From Streptoverticillium olivoreticuli subsp. olivoreticuli (lineage in GTDB: Bacteria > Actinomycetota > Actinomycetes > Streptomycetales > Streptomycetaceae), in the NCBI RefSeq assembly GCF_003391135.1, contig NZ_CP031455.1:3379001-3443000 (forward strand): a stretch of DNA of 64,000 bases, read 5' to 3'. Under the pieces are notes generated by a model. That model made no database searches, was not told where the DNA came from, and saw nothing but the letters and a program-made list of their open reading frames with translations. Shown one piece after another: positions 16,498 through 24,720 of the stretch. A program made the translations under genes and the position numbers. Position 1 is the first letter of the stretch, and every line of letters starts with the position of its first letter.

Positions 16498-17327
16498 TGC
16501 GTTCCCTCTTCCGGTCCCGTACGCGGCATCTGCCGCTCCCCTCCCCCATCGGGACCGTGCGGGCCGAGGCCCGTGCCCTGCGGGTGCGGCTCGGGGGCCG
16601 TACCGTCCTCTCCGAGGTCGAGCTGGCCGTCGCCGGGGGCGAAGTGCTCGCGCTCGTCGGGCCGAACGGCGCCGGGAAGTCCACCCTGCTCGCCGCGCTC
16701 GCCCACGACCTGCCCGCGGAGTCGGGCGAGGTGTGGATCGACGGGCGGCCCGCCGGCGCCTGGACGCCCGCCGACCTCGCGCTGCGCCGGGCCGTGCTGC
16801 CGCAGTCGGCGGAGCTGTCGTTCCCCTTCCCCGCCCGGGACGTCGTACGGATGGGCCGCGCGCCCTGGGCCGGTAGCGACGCGGAGGACGAGGACGACGA
16901 GGCCGTGCGGAGTGCCATGGCCGCCACCGAGGTGACCCGCTTCGCGGACCGGTCCTTCGCCGCGCTGTCCGGCGGCGAGCGGGCCCGGGTCTCGCTCGCC
17001 CGCGTCCTCGCGCAGCGCGCCCCGCTGCTGCTGCTCGACGAGCCGACCGCCGCGCTGGACCTGCGCCATCAGGAACTGGTGCTGCGGGTGTGCCGGGAGC
17101 GGGCCGCGGCGGGCGACGCGGTGGTGGTCGTCCTGCACGACCTGGGCCTCGCCGGGGCGTACGCGGACCGGGTCGCCGTGCTGCACCGGGGCCGGATCGC
17201 GGCCGAGGGCCCGCCGTCCGAGGTCTTCGACGCGGAATTGCTGAGTCATGTCTATATGCAGCCGGTGGAGGTAATTGATCATCCGCGCACCGGTGAACCC
17301 TTGGTGATCCCGAGACGAGAGGGATGA
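16497..17327 (+). CDS. hmuV: Heme ABC transporter ATP-binding protein HmuV
   Basis: A 276-aa ABC ATPase with Walker A GPNGAGKST, Q-loop LPQSAELSF, signature LSGGERARVSLAR, Walker B LLLLDEPTAALD and switch His VVVLHDLGLA. AAGGGGG lies 9 nt before ATG 16497. The motif after Walker B (DLRHQELVL) is typical of heme/siderophore importers. Energises HmuU; last gene of the operon. Confidence 0.95.
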   Translation: MRSLFRSRTRHLPLPSPIGTVRAEARALRVRLGGRTVLSEVELAVAGGEVLALVGPNGAGKSTLLAALAHDLPAESGEVWIDGRPAGAWTPADLALRRAVLPQSAELSFPFPARDVVRMGRAPWAGSDAEDEDDEAVRSAMAATEVTRFADRSFAALSGGERARVSLARVLAQRAPLLLLDEPTAALDLRHQELVLRVCRERAAAGDAVVVVLHDLGLAGAYADRVAVLHRGRIAAEGPPSEVFDAELLSHVYMQPVEVIDHPRTGEPLVIPRREG

Positions 17328-17374
17328 GATTTTCGCCGCGTGAGAGCAGAATCACGCACCGTTTGGGGAACAGG

Positions 17375-17408
17375 GTAGGCAAGCCTCAGATAAGTTAGGG
17401 CGGCCTAA
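17375..17408 (+). promoter_or_regulatory. Tandem degenerate iron boxes upstream of efeOBU
   Basis: GTAGGCAAGCCTCAGATAA (17375-17393) matches 12 of 19 positions of the DmdR consensus, and TTAGGGCGGCCTAA (17395-17408) has the TTAGG / CCTAA arms at shortened spacing. Either or both could be DmdR sites for efeO, which begins 72 bp downstream. No other function for these repeats is apparent. Confidence 0.55.
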
Positions 17409-17480
17409 TTAGGCCATGTTGTTCCGGCCAAGTTCGGCCGAGTTCAGTTCCGCCCTCCTTGAACATGCCTGGAGCCCCGT

Positions 17481-18611
17481 ATGCGAGTCCTCCGCTCCTC
17501 TGCCGTCACCGCCGTCGCGGCGGCAGCAGCCCTGACCGCCGTGTCCGGTTGCGCCGAGAAGTCGGACAGCAAGGGCTCGGACGCCGTCAACGTCACCGCA
17601 TCCGACGACAAGTGCGAGCTCTCCAAGACCTCTTTCCCGGCCGGGCACGTCAAGATCAATGTCCAGAACAAGGGCTCCAAGGTCACCGAGGTGTACGTCT
17701 ACGCCCCGGACGACCGGATCGTGACCGAGCGCGAGAACATAGGCCCCGGCACCAAGGCGGAGATCACCGCCACCATCAAGGCCGGTTCGTACGAGGTCGC
17801 CTGCAAGCCCGGCATGAAGGGCGACGGCATCCGTCAGAAGATCACCGTGACGGGCGGCGGCGCCGAGAAGAAGAGCGACCCGGCGCTGGACAAGGCCGTC
17901 GCGGAGTACCGCAAGTACGTGCAGCAGCAGGCCGACGAGACGATCCCCGCGGCGCAGAAGTTCGCGGACGCGGTCAAGAACGGCGACCTGGACGAGGCGA
18001 AGAAGCAGTACGCCGTCTCCCGCACCGGCTGGGAGCGGACCGAGCCGGTCGCGGAGTCCTTCGGTGACATCGACCCGAAGGTGGACGTCCGCGAGGACGG
18101 CCTGGAGAAGGACCAGAAGTGGACCGGCTGGCACAAGCTGGAGAAGTCGCTCTGGGACGACAAGAAGATCTCGGACGACGACAAGAAGCTCGCCGACCAG
18201 CTGATGACGGACCTCAAGGACTGGCAGAAGCGCGTCGGCACCGCCGAGATCACCCCGACCAGCATGGCCAACGGCGCCAAGGAACTCCTCGACGAGGTCT
18301 ACCGGAACAAGATCACCGGTGAGGAGGAGCGCTACAGCCACACCGACCTGATCGACTTCGAGGCCAACGTGGACGGCGCCGAGAAGGCGTACGGCCTGCT
18401 GAAGCCGGTCGCCTCCAAGCACGACCCGGAGCTCACCAAGGAACTGGACAAGCAGTTCGACGCGGTGAAGAAGGCGCTCGGCGACTACCGCGAGGGCGAC
18501 AGCTTCAAGTCGTACGACACCGTCGGCAAGGACGACCGCAAGAAGCTGTCCGACGCCGTCAACGCCCTCTCCGAGCCGCTGTCCAAGCTCGCCGCGGCCG
18601 TCGCGAAGTAA
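17481..18611 (+). CDS. efeO: Iron uptake lipoprotein EfeO
   Basis: A 376-aa lipoprotein (lipobox VSGC at about residue 24). The N-terminal ~110 residues are the cupredoxin-like domain (CELSKTSFPAGHVKINVQN, CKPGMKG), and the rest is the M75 imelysin-like helical domain with the metal motif HKLE (in WTGWHKLEKSLW). EfeO binds iron and works with EfeB and EfeU in the Efe uptake system. It is the first gene of efeOBU, 18 bp before efeB, behind probable iron boxes. Confidence 0.95.
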   Translation: MRVLRSSAVTAVAAAAALTAVSGCAEKSDSKGSDAVNVTASDDKCELSKTSFPAGHVKINVQNKGSKVTEVYVYAPDDRIVTERENIGPGTKAEITATIKAGSYEVACKPGMKGDGIRQKITVTGGGAEKKSDPALDKAVAEYRKYVQQQADETIPAAQKFADAVKNGDLDEAKKQYAVSRTGWERTEPVAESFGDIDPKVDVREDGLEKDQKWTGWHKLEKSLWDDKKISDDDKKLADQLMTDLKDWQKRVGTAEITPTSMANGAKELLDEVYRNKITGEEERYSHTDLIDFEANVDGAEKAYGLLKPVASKHDPELTKELDKQFDAVKKALGDYREGDSFKSYDTVGKDDRKKLSDAVNALSEPLSKLAAAVAK

Positions 18612-18629
18612 TCCGGGGAGACGACTTCC

Positions 18630-19928
18630 ATGGCTGACGAGAAGACGACGGACGCGAAGATGACGGACGAGACGTCCACCGGCGGGAAGAAGCCCGCGCC
18701 CTCCCGCCGCTCCATACTCGGCTGGGGCGGTGCCGGGCTCGCGCTGGGCGCGGCCGCCGCCGGGGGCACCGCCGCCGCGCTGCGCGGCGGTGACGACGCC
18801 TCGCCCTCCGCCTCCGCGGGCGACGCCGTGCCGTTCTTCGGCGACAACCAGGCCGGCATCGCCACCGCCGTGCAGGACCGCCTGCACTTCGCGTCCTTCG
18901 ACGTGACCACCACCGACCGTGCCGCGCTGGTCAAGCTGCTCCAGGAGTGGACGGCCGCCGCCGCGCGGATGACGGCCGGTCACGAGGTCGGCGAGGGCGC
19001 GATCGGCGACAACGAGGAGCTGCCGCCGGACGACACCGGCGAGGCCCTCGGCCTCAAGCCCTCCCGGCTGACCCTGACCTTCGGCGTCGGTCCCGGCCTC
19101 TTCGAGAAGGACGGCAAGGACCGCTTCGGCCTCAAGTCCCGCCGCCCGAAGGCCCTGATCGACCTGCCGGCCTTCCCCGGCGACAACCTCGACGCGGCCC
19201 GCAGCGGCGGCGACCTGTGCGTCCAGGCCTGCGCGGACGACCCCCAGGTCGCCGTGCACGCGATCCGCAACCTCGCCCGCATCGGCATGGGCCGGGTCGC
19301 GATCCGCTGGTCGCAGCTCGGCTTCGGCAAGACGTCCTCGACGACGCCCGACGCGCAGACCCCGCGCAACATGATGGGCTTCAAGGACGGCACCCGGAAC
19401 ATCGCGGGCACCGAGAACGACCGCCTCGGCAAGTACGTCTGGGTGGGGCAGAAGGACGGCCCCGACTGGATGGTCGGCGGCTCCTACCTCGTCGCCCGCC
19501 GCATCCGGATGCACATCGAGACCTGGGACCGCACCTCGCTCAAGGAGCAGGAGGACGTCTTCGGCCGGGACAAGTCCGAGGGCGCCCCGCAGGGCATGCA
19601 GCGCGAGCGCGACGAGCCCAACCTCAAGGCGATGAAGGACACCGCCCACGTGCGGCTGGCCCACCCGGACAGCAACCACGGCGTGACGATCCTGCGCCGC
19701 GGCTACTCCTTCACGGACGGCACCGACGGCCTGGGCCGCCTGGACGCCGGCCTGTTCTTCATCGCGTACCAGAAGGACGTACGGGACGGCTTCGTGCCGC
19801 TCCAGACGCAGCTCGCGGCCAAGGACGCCCTCAACGAGTACATCCAGCACGTGGGTTCCGCGGTCTTCGCCGTCCCGCCGGGCGTCCGCGGCAAGGACGA
19901 CTGGTGGGGCAAGGCGCTCTTCGCGTGA
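18630..19928 (+). CDS. efeB: Deferrochelatase/peroxidase EfeB (Dyp-type)
   Basis: A 432-aa heme peroxidase with a twin-arginine signal (SRRSILGWGGAG, then Ala-rich) so it is exported folded. Dyp hallmarks are FGVGPGLFEK, the GxxDG motif GFKDGTRN, and ILRRGYSFTDG near the C-terminus. In the Efe system EfeB is proposed to oxidise ferrous iron or release iron from heme. 18 bp after efeO and 34 bp before efeU, in one operon. Confidence 0.95.
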   Translation: MADEKTTDAKMTDETSTGGKKPAPSRRSILGWGGAGLALGAAAAGGTAAALRGGDDASPSASAGDAVPFFGDNQAGIATAVQDRLHFASFDVTTTDRAALVKLLQEWTAAAARMTAGHEVGEGAIGDNEELPPDDTGEALGLKPSRLTLTFGVGPGLFEKDGKDRFGLKSRRPKALIDLPAFPGDNLDAARSGGDLCVQACADDPQVAVHAIRNLARIGMGRVAIRWSQLGFGKTSSTTPDAQTPRNMMGFKDGTRNIAGTENDRLGKYVWVGQKDGPDWMVGGSYLVARRIRMHIETWDRTSLKEQEDVFGRDKSEGAPQGMQRERDEPNLKAMKDTAHVRLAHPDSNHGVTILRRGYSFTDGTDGLGRLDAGLFFIAYQKDVRDGFVPLQTQLAAKDALNEYIQHVGSAVFAVPPGVRGKDDWWGKALFA

Positions 19929-19962
19929 TCGACGTTTCAGCGGAAACAGGAGGGAACGCCGT

Positions 19963-20931
19963 ATGTTCGGCAACTACCTGATCGGCCTGCGCGAGGGTCT
20001 GGAGGCCAGCCTGGTCGTCTGCATCCTCGTCGCCTATCTGGTCAAGACCGGCCGCAGGGACGCCCTGCGCCCGGTGTGGCTCGGCATCGCGGTGGCCGTG
20101 CTGCTGAGCATGGGCTTCGGCGCGCTGCTGCAGTTCGGCTCGCAGAGCATGACGTTCAAGGCGCAGGAGATGCTCGGCGGTTCGCTGTCGGTCGTCGCGG
20201 TCGGCCTGGTCACGTGGATGGTCTTCTGGATGCGGCGCACCGCGCGGCACCTGAAGAAGGAGCTGCACGGCAAGCTCGACGCGGCGCTCGCGATGGGCAC
20301 CACCGCGCTGGTCGTCACCGCGTTCCTGGCCGTGGGCCGGGAGGGCCTGGAGACCGCGCTGTTCATCTGGACGGCCGTGCAGGCGACCGACGACGGCGTA
20401 CGGCCGCTGGTCGGCGCGCTGCTGGGCCTGCTGACGGCCGTGGTGCTGGGCTGGCTGTTCTACCGGGGCGCGCTGAAGATCAACCTGGCGAAGTTCTTCA
20501 CCTGGACCGGCGCCATGCTGATCGTGGTGGCCGCGGGCGTGCTCGCGTACGGCTTCCACGACCTCCAGGAGGCCGACGCGCTGCCGGGTCTGGGGAACAA
20601 GGCCTTCGACATCAGCGAGCAGATCCCGGTCGACAGCTGGTACGGCACCCTGCTGAAGGGCGTCTTCAACTTCCAGCCGGACCCGACCTGGCTCCAGGTC
20701 GCGGTGTGGGCGCTGTATCTGGTACCCACCCTCCTGGTCTTCTTCGCCCCGGGTAGGGTGGCGCCGAACCGAGCAGCCACCAAGGAGTCGAAGTCCCATG
20801 AGACGCCGGCAGTCCCACAGGCCGCCGACCGCTCCGGCGGTGCTGACAGCGTCGGCGCTGCTGCTGACGGCGACCGGGTGCGTGACGGTGCACGGCGAAC
20901 GGGAGATCATCCCGTCGGTGGACAGGGCTGA
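19963..20931 (+). CDS. efeU: Iron permease EfeU (FTR1 family)
   Basis: A 322-aa permease with about seven membrane segments and the two REGLE motifs (LREGLEASL at residue 8 and GREGLETAL near 126) that carry iron in FTR1 proteins. GGAGG precedes ATG 19963. The last ~55 residues after FFAPGRVAPN are hydrophilic, unlike EfeU, and overlap the start of the next gene by 134 nt in a different frame; this tail may be a mutated or extended end. Confidence 0.92.
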   Translation: MFGNYLIGLREGLEASLVVCILVAYLVKTGRRDALRPVWLGIAVAVLLSMGFGALLQFGSQSMTFKAQEMLGGSLSVVAVGLVTWMVFWMRRTARHLKKELHGKLDAALAMGTTALVVTAFLAVGREGLETALFIWTAVQATDDGVRPLVGALLGLLTAVVLGWLFYRGALKINLAKFFTWTGAMLIVVAAGVLAYGFHDLQEADALPGLGNKAFDISEQIPVDSWYGTLLKGVFNFQPDPTWLQVAVWALYLVPTLLVFFAPGRVAPNRAATKESKSHETPAVPQAADRSGGADSVGAAADGDRVRDGARRTGDHPVGGQG

Positions 20932-21790
20932 GGCCCCCAAGGTCCTCCAGCGCTTCACGGAGGGCTACAACGAGGCGTACCGCAAGCTCGACCGGGGTGT
21001 CATAGCCCGGGTCGAGAGCGGTCCGCTCGCCGAGATCGGCGATGCCGACATGACGACGCAGAGCGCGCTGACGCCGGGCGGCAACCCGAAGTATCCGCCC
21101 CTCGTCCTCGACGACGCCCGCTTCACGATCCCCAAGCAGGCCGGCTGGCCGAAGTTCTTCCTCGCCGACACCCGCAGCAACCGCGACGGCAACCGCTGGT
21201 TCGTGGTCTTTCTGCGCGACGGCGTCAAGGAGCCCTGGCGGGCCGCCTATCTGTCGATCCTCAGCCCCGACAAGGTGCCGGTGTTCGCCACCGACAAGGA
21301 CGGCTACGCGCAGGCCGTGCCGGCAGCCAAGGGCGAGGACCCGGCCCTGGCCACCGCGCCGAACGCGGTGAGCACCGCGTACACCGACTTCCTGCGGACC
21401 GGCTCCGGGCGGACGTTCGCGCCGGGCCCGCGCACCACCGGGCTGCGCGAGGACCGCGACAAGATCAAGCGGACGCCCACGTTCTGGACGGAGTTCATCG
21501 ACACCCCGGAGCGCCCCGACGGCTTCCCCACGCCGGCGCTGCGCACCGAGGACGGCGGCGCGCTGGCGTTCTTCACCGCGCACCACCGGGAGCGGCGGAC
21601 CATGGCCGAGGGGCTGCGGCCCGCGATCACCGATCCGCGGATGAAGGCTCTGCTGGCGGGCGATCTCAAGCGGTCGGTGACGTATACGAAGGTGTCGGAG
21701 TCGGCGGTCCGGATACCACCCGCCAAGTCGGACGACCGGGTCGTCTTCCTCAACCGCATCGAGGGCGTGACGGCGGTCAAGGGCGAGTAG
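20798..21790 (+). CDS. Putative lipoprotein downstream of efeU
   Basis: A 330-aa protein with signal peptide and lipobox TATGC around residue 28. No catalytic domain is recognised; YNEAYRKLD, DDARFTIPK and WFVVFLRDG are features seen in Streptomyces lipoproteins of unknown function. ATG 20798 follows AAGGAGTCGAAG. It starts inside the efeU frame, so it is translated from the efe transcript. Whether it takes part in iron uptake is unknown. Confidence 0.8.
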   Translation: MRRRQSHRPPTAPAVLTASALLLTATGCVTVHGEREIIPSVDRAEAPKVLQRFTEGYNEAYRKLDRGVIARVESGPLAEIGDADMTTQSALTPGGNPKYPPLVLDDARFTIPKQAGWPKFFLADTRSNRDGNRWFVVFLRDGVKEPWRAAYLSILSPDKVPVFATDKDGYAQAVPAAKGEDPALATAPNAVSTAYTDFLRTGSGRTFAPGPRTTGLREDRDKIKRTPTFWTEFIDTPERPDGFPTPALRTEDGGALAFFTAHHRERRTMAEGLRPAITDPRMKALLAGDLKRSVTYTKVSESAVRIPPAKSDDRVVFLNRIEGVTAVKGE

Positions 21791-21794
21791 CCGT

Positions 21795-21820
21795 CAGCCC
21801 GTCCGGCGATCGAGGACGCG
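21795..21820 (+). repeat. Palindromic-repeat family core, single arm
   Basis: A copy of the core CAGCCCGTCCGGCG followed by ATCGAGGACGCG, one substitution pair from the standard TTTGAG form. It fills the 39-bp gap between two convergent genes, where it probably contributes to transcription termination. Confidence 0.75.
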
Positions 21821-21829
21821 CCCGCAGGG

Positions 21830-22558
21830 CTAGCGGCTCATCGGCCAGGCCGCGGACTCATGATGGTCGGGCCGGTCCCCCGCGTACCGCGCACACGCAT
21901 CCGTCAGCGCCTCCAGCAGCGACAGCGGATCCGGAAGCTGACGCTCAGGCCCGTACAACCACTCGACGCCGCCGTCCGACGGCAACCGCGAGGGCGGCAA
22001 CAGGACATAGCTCCCCCGGCAGTGCCACCGCAGCCCCGGATGCTCGTCCATCGTCTCCGGGTGGCAGTCCAGCTCGCAGGGCCACCACTCGTCCTCGTCG
22101 TCGGGCGTGCCGCGGGTGGCGGTGAAGAAGAGCATGCGGTCGGGGGTGACGGTGGCGACCGGGCCCACCTCGACGCCGGCCGCCTCCAGGCGCTCCAGGG
22201 CCTTGCGGCCCGCCTCGGCGGGGACGTCGAGGACGTCGTGCGCGATGCCGGTGGCGGTGATGAAGTTGGCCTCCGGCTGGGCCCGCAGCCACTTGGTGAC
22301 CTGTTCGGCGTCGGTGGTGGCGAGGGTCTGCCAGGCGAAGGAGACGGGGTGGCGGCCGGGCGTCGGACAGCCGATGCGCTCACAGGAACAGCCGTAGCCC
22401 GACGGGTGCGCGGCGGGGGCCAGCGGGAAGCCGGCGGCTGCCGCGGCCAGGAGCAGTTCTTCGCGGGCGGCCTCGAAGGCCGCTCCGGTACCCGTATCGC
22501 CGCCCGCTCCGCTCCTGGGGCGGCGCAGCCACTGGGAGAACCTGCTCTTGCGTTCCAT
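21830..22558 (-). CDS. Primase/polymerase N-terminal-domain-like protein
   Basis: A 242-aa protein resembling the bifunctional DNA primase/polymerase N-terminal domain: FEAAREELLLAAAAAGFPLAP, GCSCERIGCPTPGRHPV and a middle region ITATGIAHDVLDVP where prim-pol proteins carry the catalytic acid pair. Here that position reads D-V-L-D-V and a full catalytic triad is not obvious, so activity is uncertain. Similar stand-alone proteins occur across Streptomyces chromosomes. Start ATG 22558. It lies 130 bp downstream of the TetR gene on the same strand. Confidence 0.75.
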   Translation of the reverse strand: MERKSRFSQWLRRPRSGAGGDTGTGAAFEAAREELLLAAAAAGFPLAPAAHPSGYGCSCERIGCPTPGRHPVSFAWQTLATTDAEQVTKWLRAQPEANFITATGIAHDVLDVPAEAGRKALERLEAAGVEVGPVATVTPDRMLFFTATRGTPDDEDEWWPCELDCHPETMDEHPGLRWHCRGSYVLLPPSRLPSDGGVEWLYGPERQLPDPLSLLEALTDACARYAGDRPDHHESAAWPMSR

Positions 22559-22688
22559 CTATCCCCTCACTTCGACCGCGGTATCCGTCAATGCTGCCAC
22601 CATCCTGCTCCTGGTGTGACCGTCGGACCTATCCAGGTGGTGTGAGACCGGCCGCTCGCGCGGCCCCGCACGGGTGCCGGCGCGGGTC

Positions 22689-23300
22689 TCAGCGCGGGGC
22701 GAGGCCGCGCAGTGCCAGGTCGACCACGGTGTCCGCGTAGTCGTGGGTGAGCGGGTGGGTGCGGTTGTGCCAGCGGTGGAACAGCGGGCCGACCAGCAGT
22801 TCGAGGGCGACCCGGAGGTCGACGTCCTCGGCCACCTGTCCGGCCGCCTGCGCGGAGCGCAGCCTGCGGACGTACGACTGGAGCTGGGGTTCGAGGACCC
22901 TTTCGGTGAGCGCGCGGCCGAGCTCGGGGTCGTTCTGCGTCTCGGCGGACAGCGCGCGCGTCGCGGCTTCGAGGCGTTCGCCGGTGAGCCCGTCCACGGT
23001 CGCCCGCAGGACGAACTTCAGGTCGGCTTCGAGGTCGCCGGTGTCGGGCAGCTCGACGGCGGCCGGGTCGTCGATGCCCTCGGGCACGACCGCCTCGAAG
23101 AGGACCGCCGCCTTGGAGGGCCACCAGCGGTAGATCGTCTGCTTGCCGACACCCGCGCGGGCGGCGATGGCCTCGATGGTGAGCTTGGTGAATCCGACCT
23201 CTCCGACCAGTTCGAGGGCGGCGTCGAGGATCGCGCGGCGGGAGCGCTCGCTGCGGCGGCTGACGTCGGGGCTCTTGGGGGCGGGTGCCTTCTGGGACAT
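22689..23300 (-). CDS. TetR/AcrR-family repressor
   Basis: A 203-aa protein with an N-terminal helix-turn-helix (AILDAALELVGEVGFTKLTI, EAIAARAGVGKQTIYRWWPS) and a C-terminal ligand/dimer region ending in LVGPLFHRWHNRTHPLT, as in the TetR_C_11 group. Divergent from a DUF6243 gene across two matching inverted repeats at 23,335-23,352 and 23,389-23,407, which are probable operators. Such regulators typically repress themselves and the divergent gene. Confidence 0.93.
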   Translation of the reverse strand: MSQKAPAPKSPDVSRRSERSRRAILDAALELVGEVGFTKLTIEAIAARAGVGKQTIYRWWPSKAAVLFEAVVPEGIDDPAAVELPDTGDLEADLKFVLRATVDGLTGERLEAATRALSAETQNDPELGRALTERVLEPQLQSYVRRLRSAQAAGQVAEDVDLRVALELLVGPLFHRWHNRTHPLTHDYADTVVDLALRGLAPR

Positions 23301-23334
23301 GGCCGCATCCTAGCGAGCATTCACACCCCGCGAG

Positions 23335-23407
23335 GCGAGACGTATCGTCTTGACAAGCCATCGCGCCTCGTTCAGCCTTACGAGTGAAGCGAGACGGCAC
23401 GTCTCGC
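23335..23407. promoter_or_regulatory. Two TetR-type operator palindromes and promoter
   Basis: GCGAGACGGCACGTCTCGC (23389-23407) is a perfect 8-bp inverted repeat with a 3-nt spacer, and GCGAGACGTATCGTCTTG (23335-23352) is a second copy with one mismatch pair. TTGACA at 23350-23355 overlaps the first copy and is a good -35 element for the rightward gene, so occupancy would block it. Both lie in the gap between the TetR start and the DUF6243 start. Confidence 0.75.
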
Positions 23408-23427
23408 CATATCGGGAGGAGATTCCC

Positions 23428-23610
23428 ATGAGCAGGGGCAGCGCGGGCAACATGCTCGGAGTCGGCGGCACCCGCAGCAACCTCTCCCGCGGCGCGCTCC
23501 GCGGCGGCCGGGGCGGCCGCACCGGGGGCGGCACGGACGTACAGGCCCAGAAGCGGGAACTGCTGCGGAAGTTGCGGGAAGGACGGGACGAAACCAACGG
23601 CGCACAGTGA
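23428..23610 (+). CDS. DUF6243 family small protein
   Basis: A 60-aa very basic, Gly/Arg-rich protein (GNMLGVGGTRSNLSRGALRG then RGGRTGGG) with a short C-terminal helix (QKRELLRKLREG). It matches the DUF6243 family, conserved in Streptomyces with unknown function. ATG 23428 is preceded by GGGAGGAG at ideal distance. Control by the divergent TetR is likely. Confidence 0.88.
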   Translation: MSRGSAGNMLGVGGTRSNLSRGALRGGRGGRTGGGTDVQAQKRELLRKLREGRDETNGAQ

Positions 23611-23722
23611 GCCAGTGGTAAACCACCCGTACGGTTCATGCGCCAAAGCCCTTGGAGCGAGGACGATTTGGGGCACGTGCCACAACGCCGCACGTGCCCC
23701 ACACCACCGTAAGGAGCTCTCC

Positions 23723-24559
23723 TTGCGTATCGCTCCTCCTGCCGCCGCCGTCCCCCGGCGGACCGCCACCCCGCGGCGCTATCTCATGTGCCCCCCGGCC
23801 CACTTCAGGGTCACCTACTCCATCAACCCCTGGATGGATCCCGCCAAACCGGTCGACCTGCGCCTCGCGCTCGCGCAGTGGGAGGACCTGCGCGACCGGT
23901 ACGTCTCCCTCGGGCACACCGTGGAGGAGCTGGAGCCCCGCCCCGACCTGCCCGACATGGTCTACGCCGCCAACGGCGCCACCGTCGTCGACGGGCGGGT
24001 CCTGGGCGCCCGCTTCGCCCATCCCGAGCGCGCCGCCGAGGCGGCCGTCCACGCGGAGTGGTTCCGCGCGCACGGCTACCGCGACGTCCTCGAACCGGAG
24101 CACATCAACGAGGGCGAGGGGGACTTCGCCGTCACCGCGTCCTGGCTGCTGGCCGGGCGCGGCTTCCGCAGCAGCCCGCTGTCCCACCCCGAGGCGCAGG
24201 AGTTCTTCGGGCGGCCGGTGATCGGGCTCGACCTGGTCGACCCGCGCTACTACCACCTGGACACGGCGCTGTCCGTGCTCGACGGCGACGAGGTCATGTA
24301 CTACCCCGGGGCCTTCTCGCCCGGCAGCCGGGCCGTGCTGGAGCGGCTCTTCCCCGACGCGCTGATCGCCACGGAGGAGGACGCCTCGGCGCTGGGGCTG
24401 AACGCGGTGTGCGACGGCCGCCACGTGTTCCTGCCGCAGGCCGCGGTGGGCCTCTTCGCCCCGCTGCGGTCCCGGGGTTACGAGCCGCTGGGGCTGGACC
24501 TGGGCGAGCTCCTCAAGGGCGGCGGAAGCGTCAAGTGCTGCACACAGGAGCTGCGCTGA
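23723..24559 (+). CDS. ddaH: Dimethylarginine dimethylaminohydrolase family protein
   Basis: A 278-aa amidinotransferase-fold enzyme. Active-site elements are visible: substrate loop NPWMDP, acid in GEGDFAV, His in YYHLDTALSVL and nucleophile Cys in GGSVKCCTQEL near the C-terminus. DDAH hydrolyses N-methylated arginines to citrulline and methylamines; related members cleave arginine-like guanidines. Start is TTG 23723 with AAGGAG 6 nt upstream, since no ATG or GTG in frame has a ribosome site. Convergent with the Rsm22-like gene. Confidence 0.88.
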   Translation: MRIAPPAAAVPRRTATPRRYLMCPPAHFRVTYSINPWMDPAKPVDLRLALAQWEDLRDRYVSLGHTVEELEPRPDLPDMVYAANGATVVDGRVLGARFAHPERAAEAAVHAEWFRAHGYRDVLEPEHINEGEGDFAVTASWLLAGRGFRSSPLSHPEAQEFFGRPVIGLDLVDPRYYHLDTALSVLDGDEVMYYPGAFSPGSRAVLERLFPDALIATEEDASALGLNAVCDGRHVFLPQAAVGLFAPLRSRGYEPLGLDLGELLKGGGSVKCCTQELR

Positions 24560-24638
24560 CGGTGGGTCACATCGCGTGTCGACCGCCGGTCCGTCGCGCC
24601 CGGTGCGGGCATGGATCCGCACTCGCACCAGCTGGATC

Positions 24639-24702
24639 CAGCCCGTCCGGCGTTCGAGGACACGCGACGAAGCCGCGTCAGGGGTCCGGGGGCTTGCCCC
24701 CC
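24639..24702 (+). repeat. Palindromic-repeat core plus hairpin between convergent genes
   Basis: CAGCCCGTCCGGCGTTCGAG (24639-24658) is a copy of the repeat core. It is followed by a GGGGGCTTGCCCCC hairpin at about 24688-24702, a common Streptomyces terminator form. The pair sits between the ends of ddaH and the Rsm22-like gene. Confidence 0.65.
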
Positions 24703-24720
24703 GGCTGCGGGAGGAGGCGG

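Noticed and set aside
17409..19973. 854-codon minus-strand open frame opposite efeO and efeB
   Set aside because: Shadow of high-GC coding DNA; efeO and efeB on the plus strand are certain.
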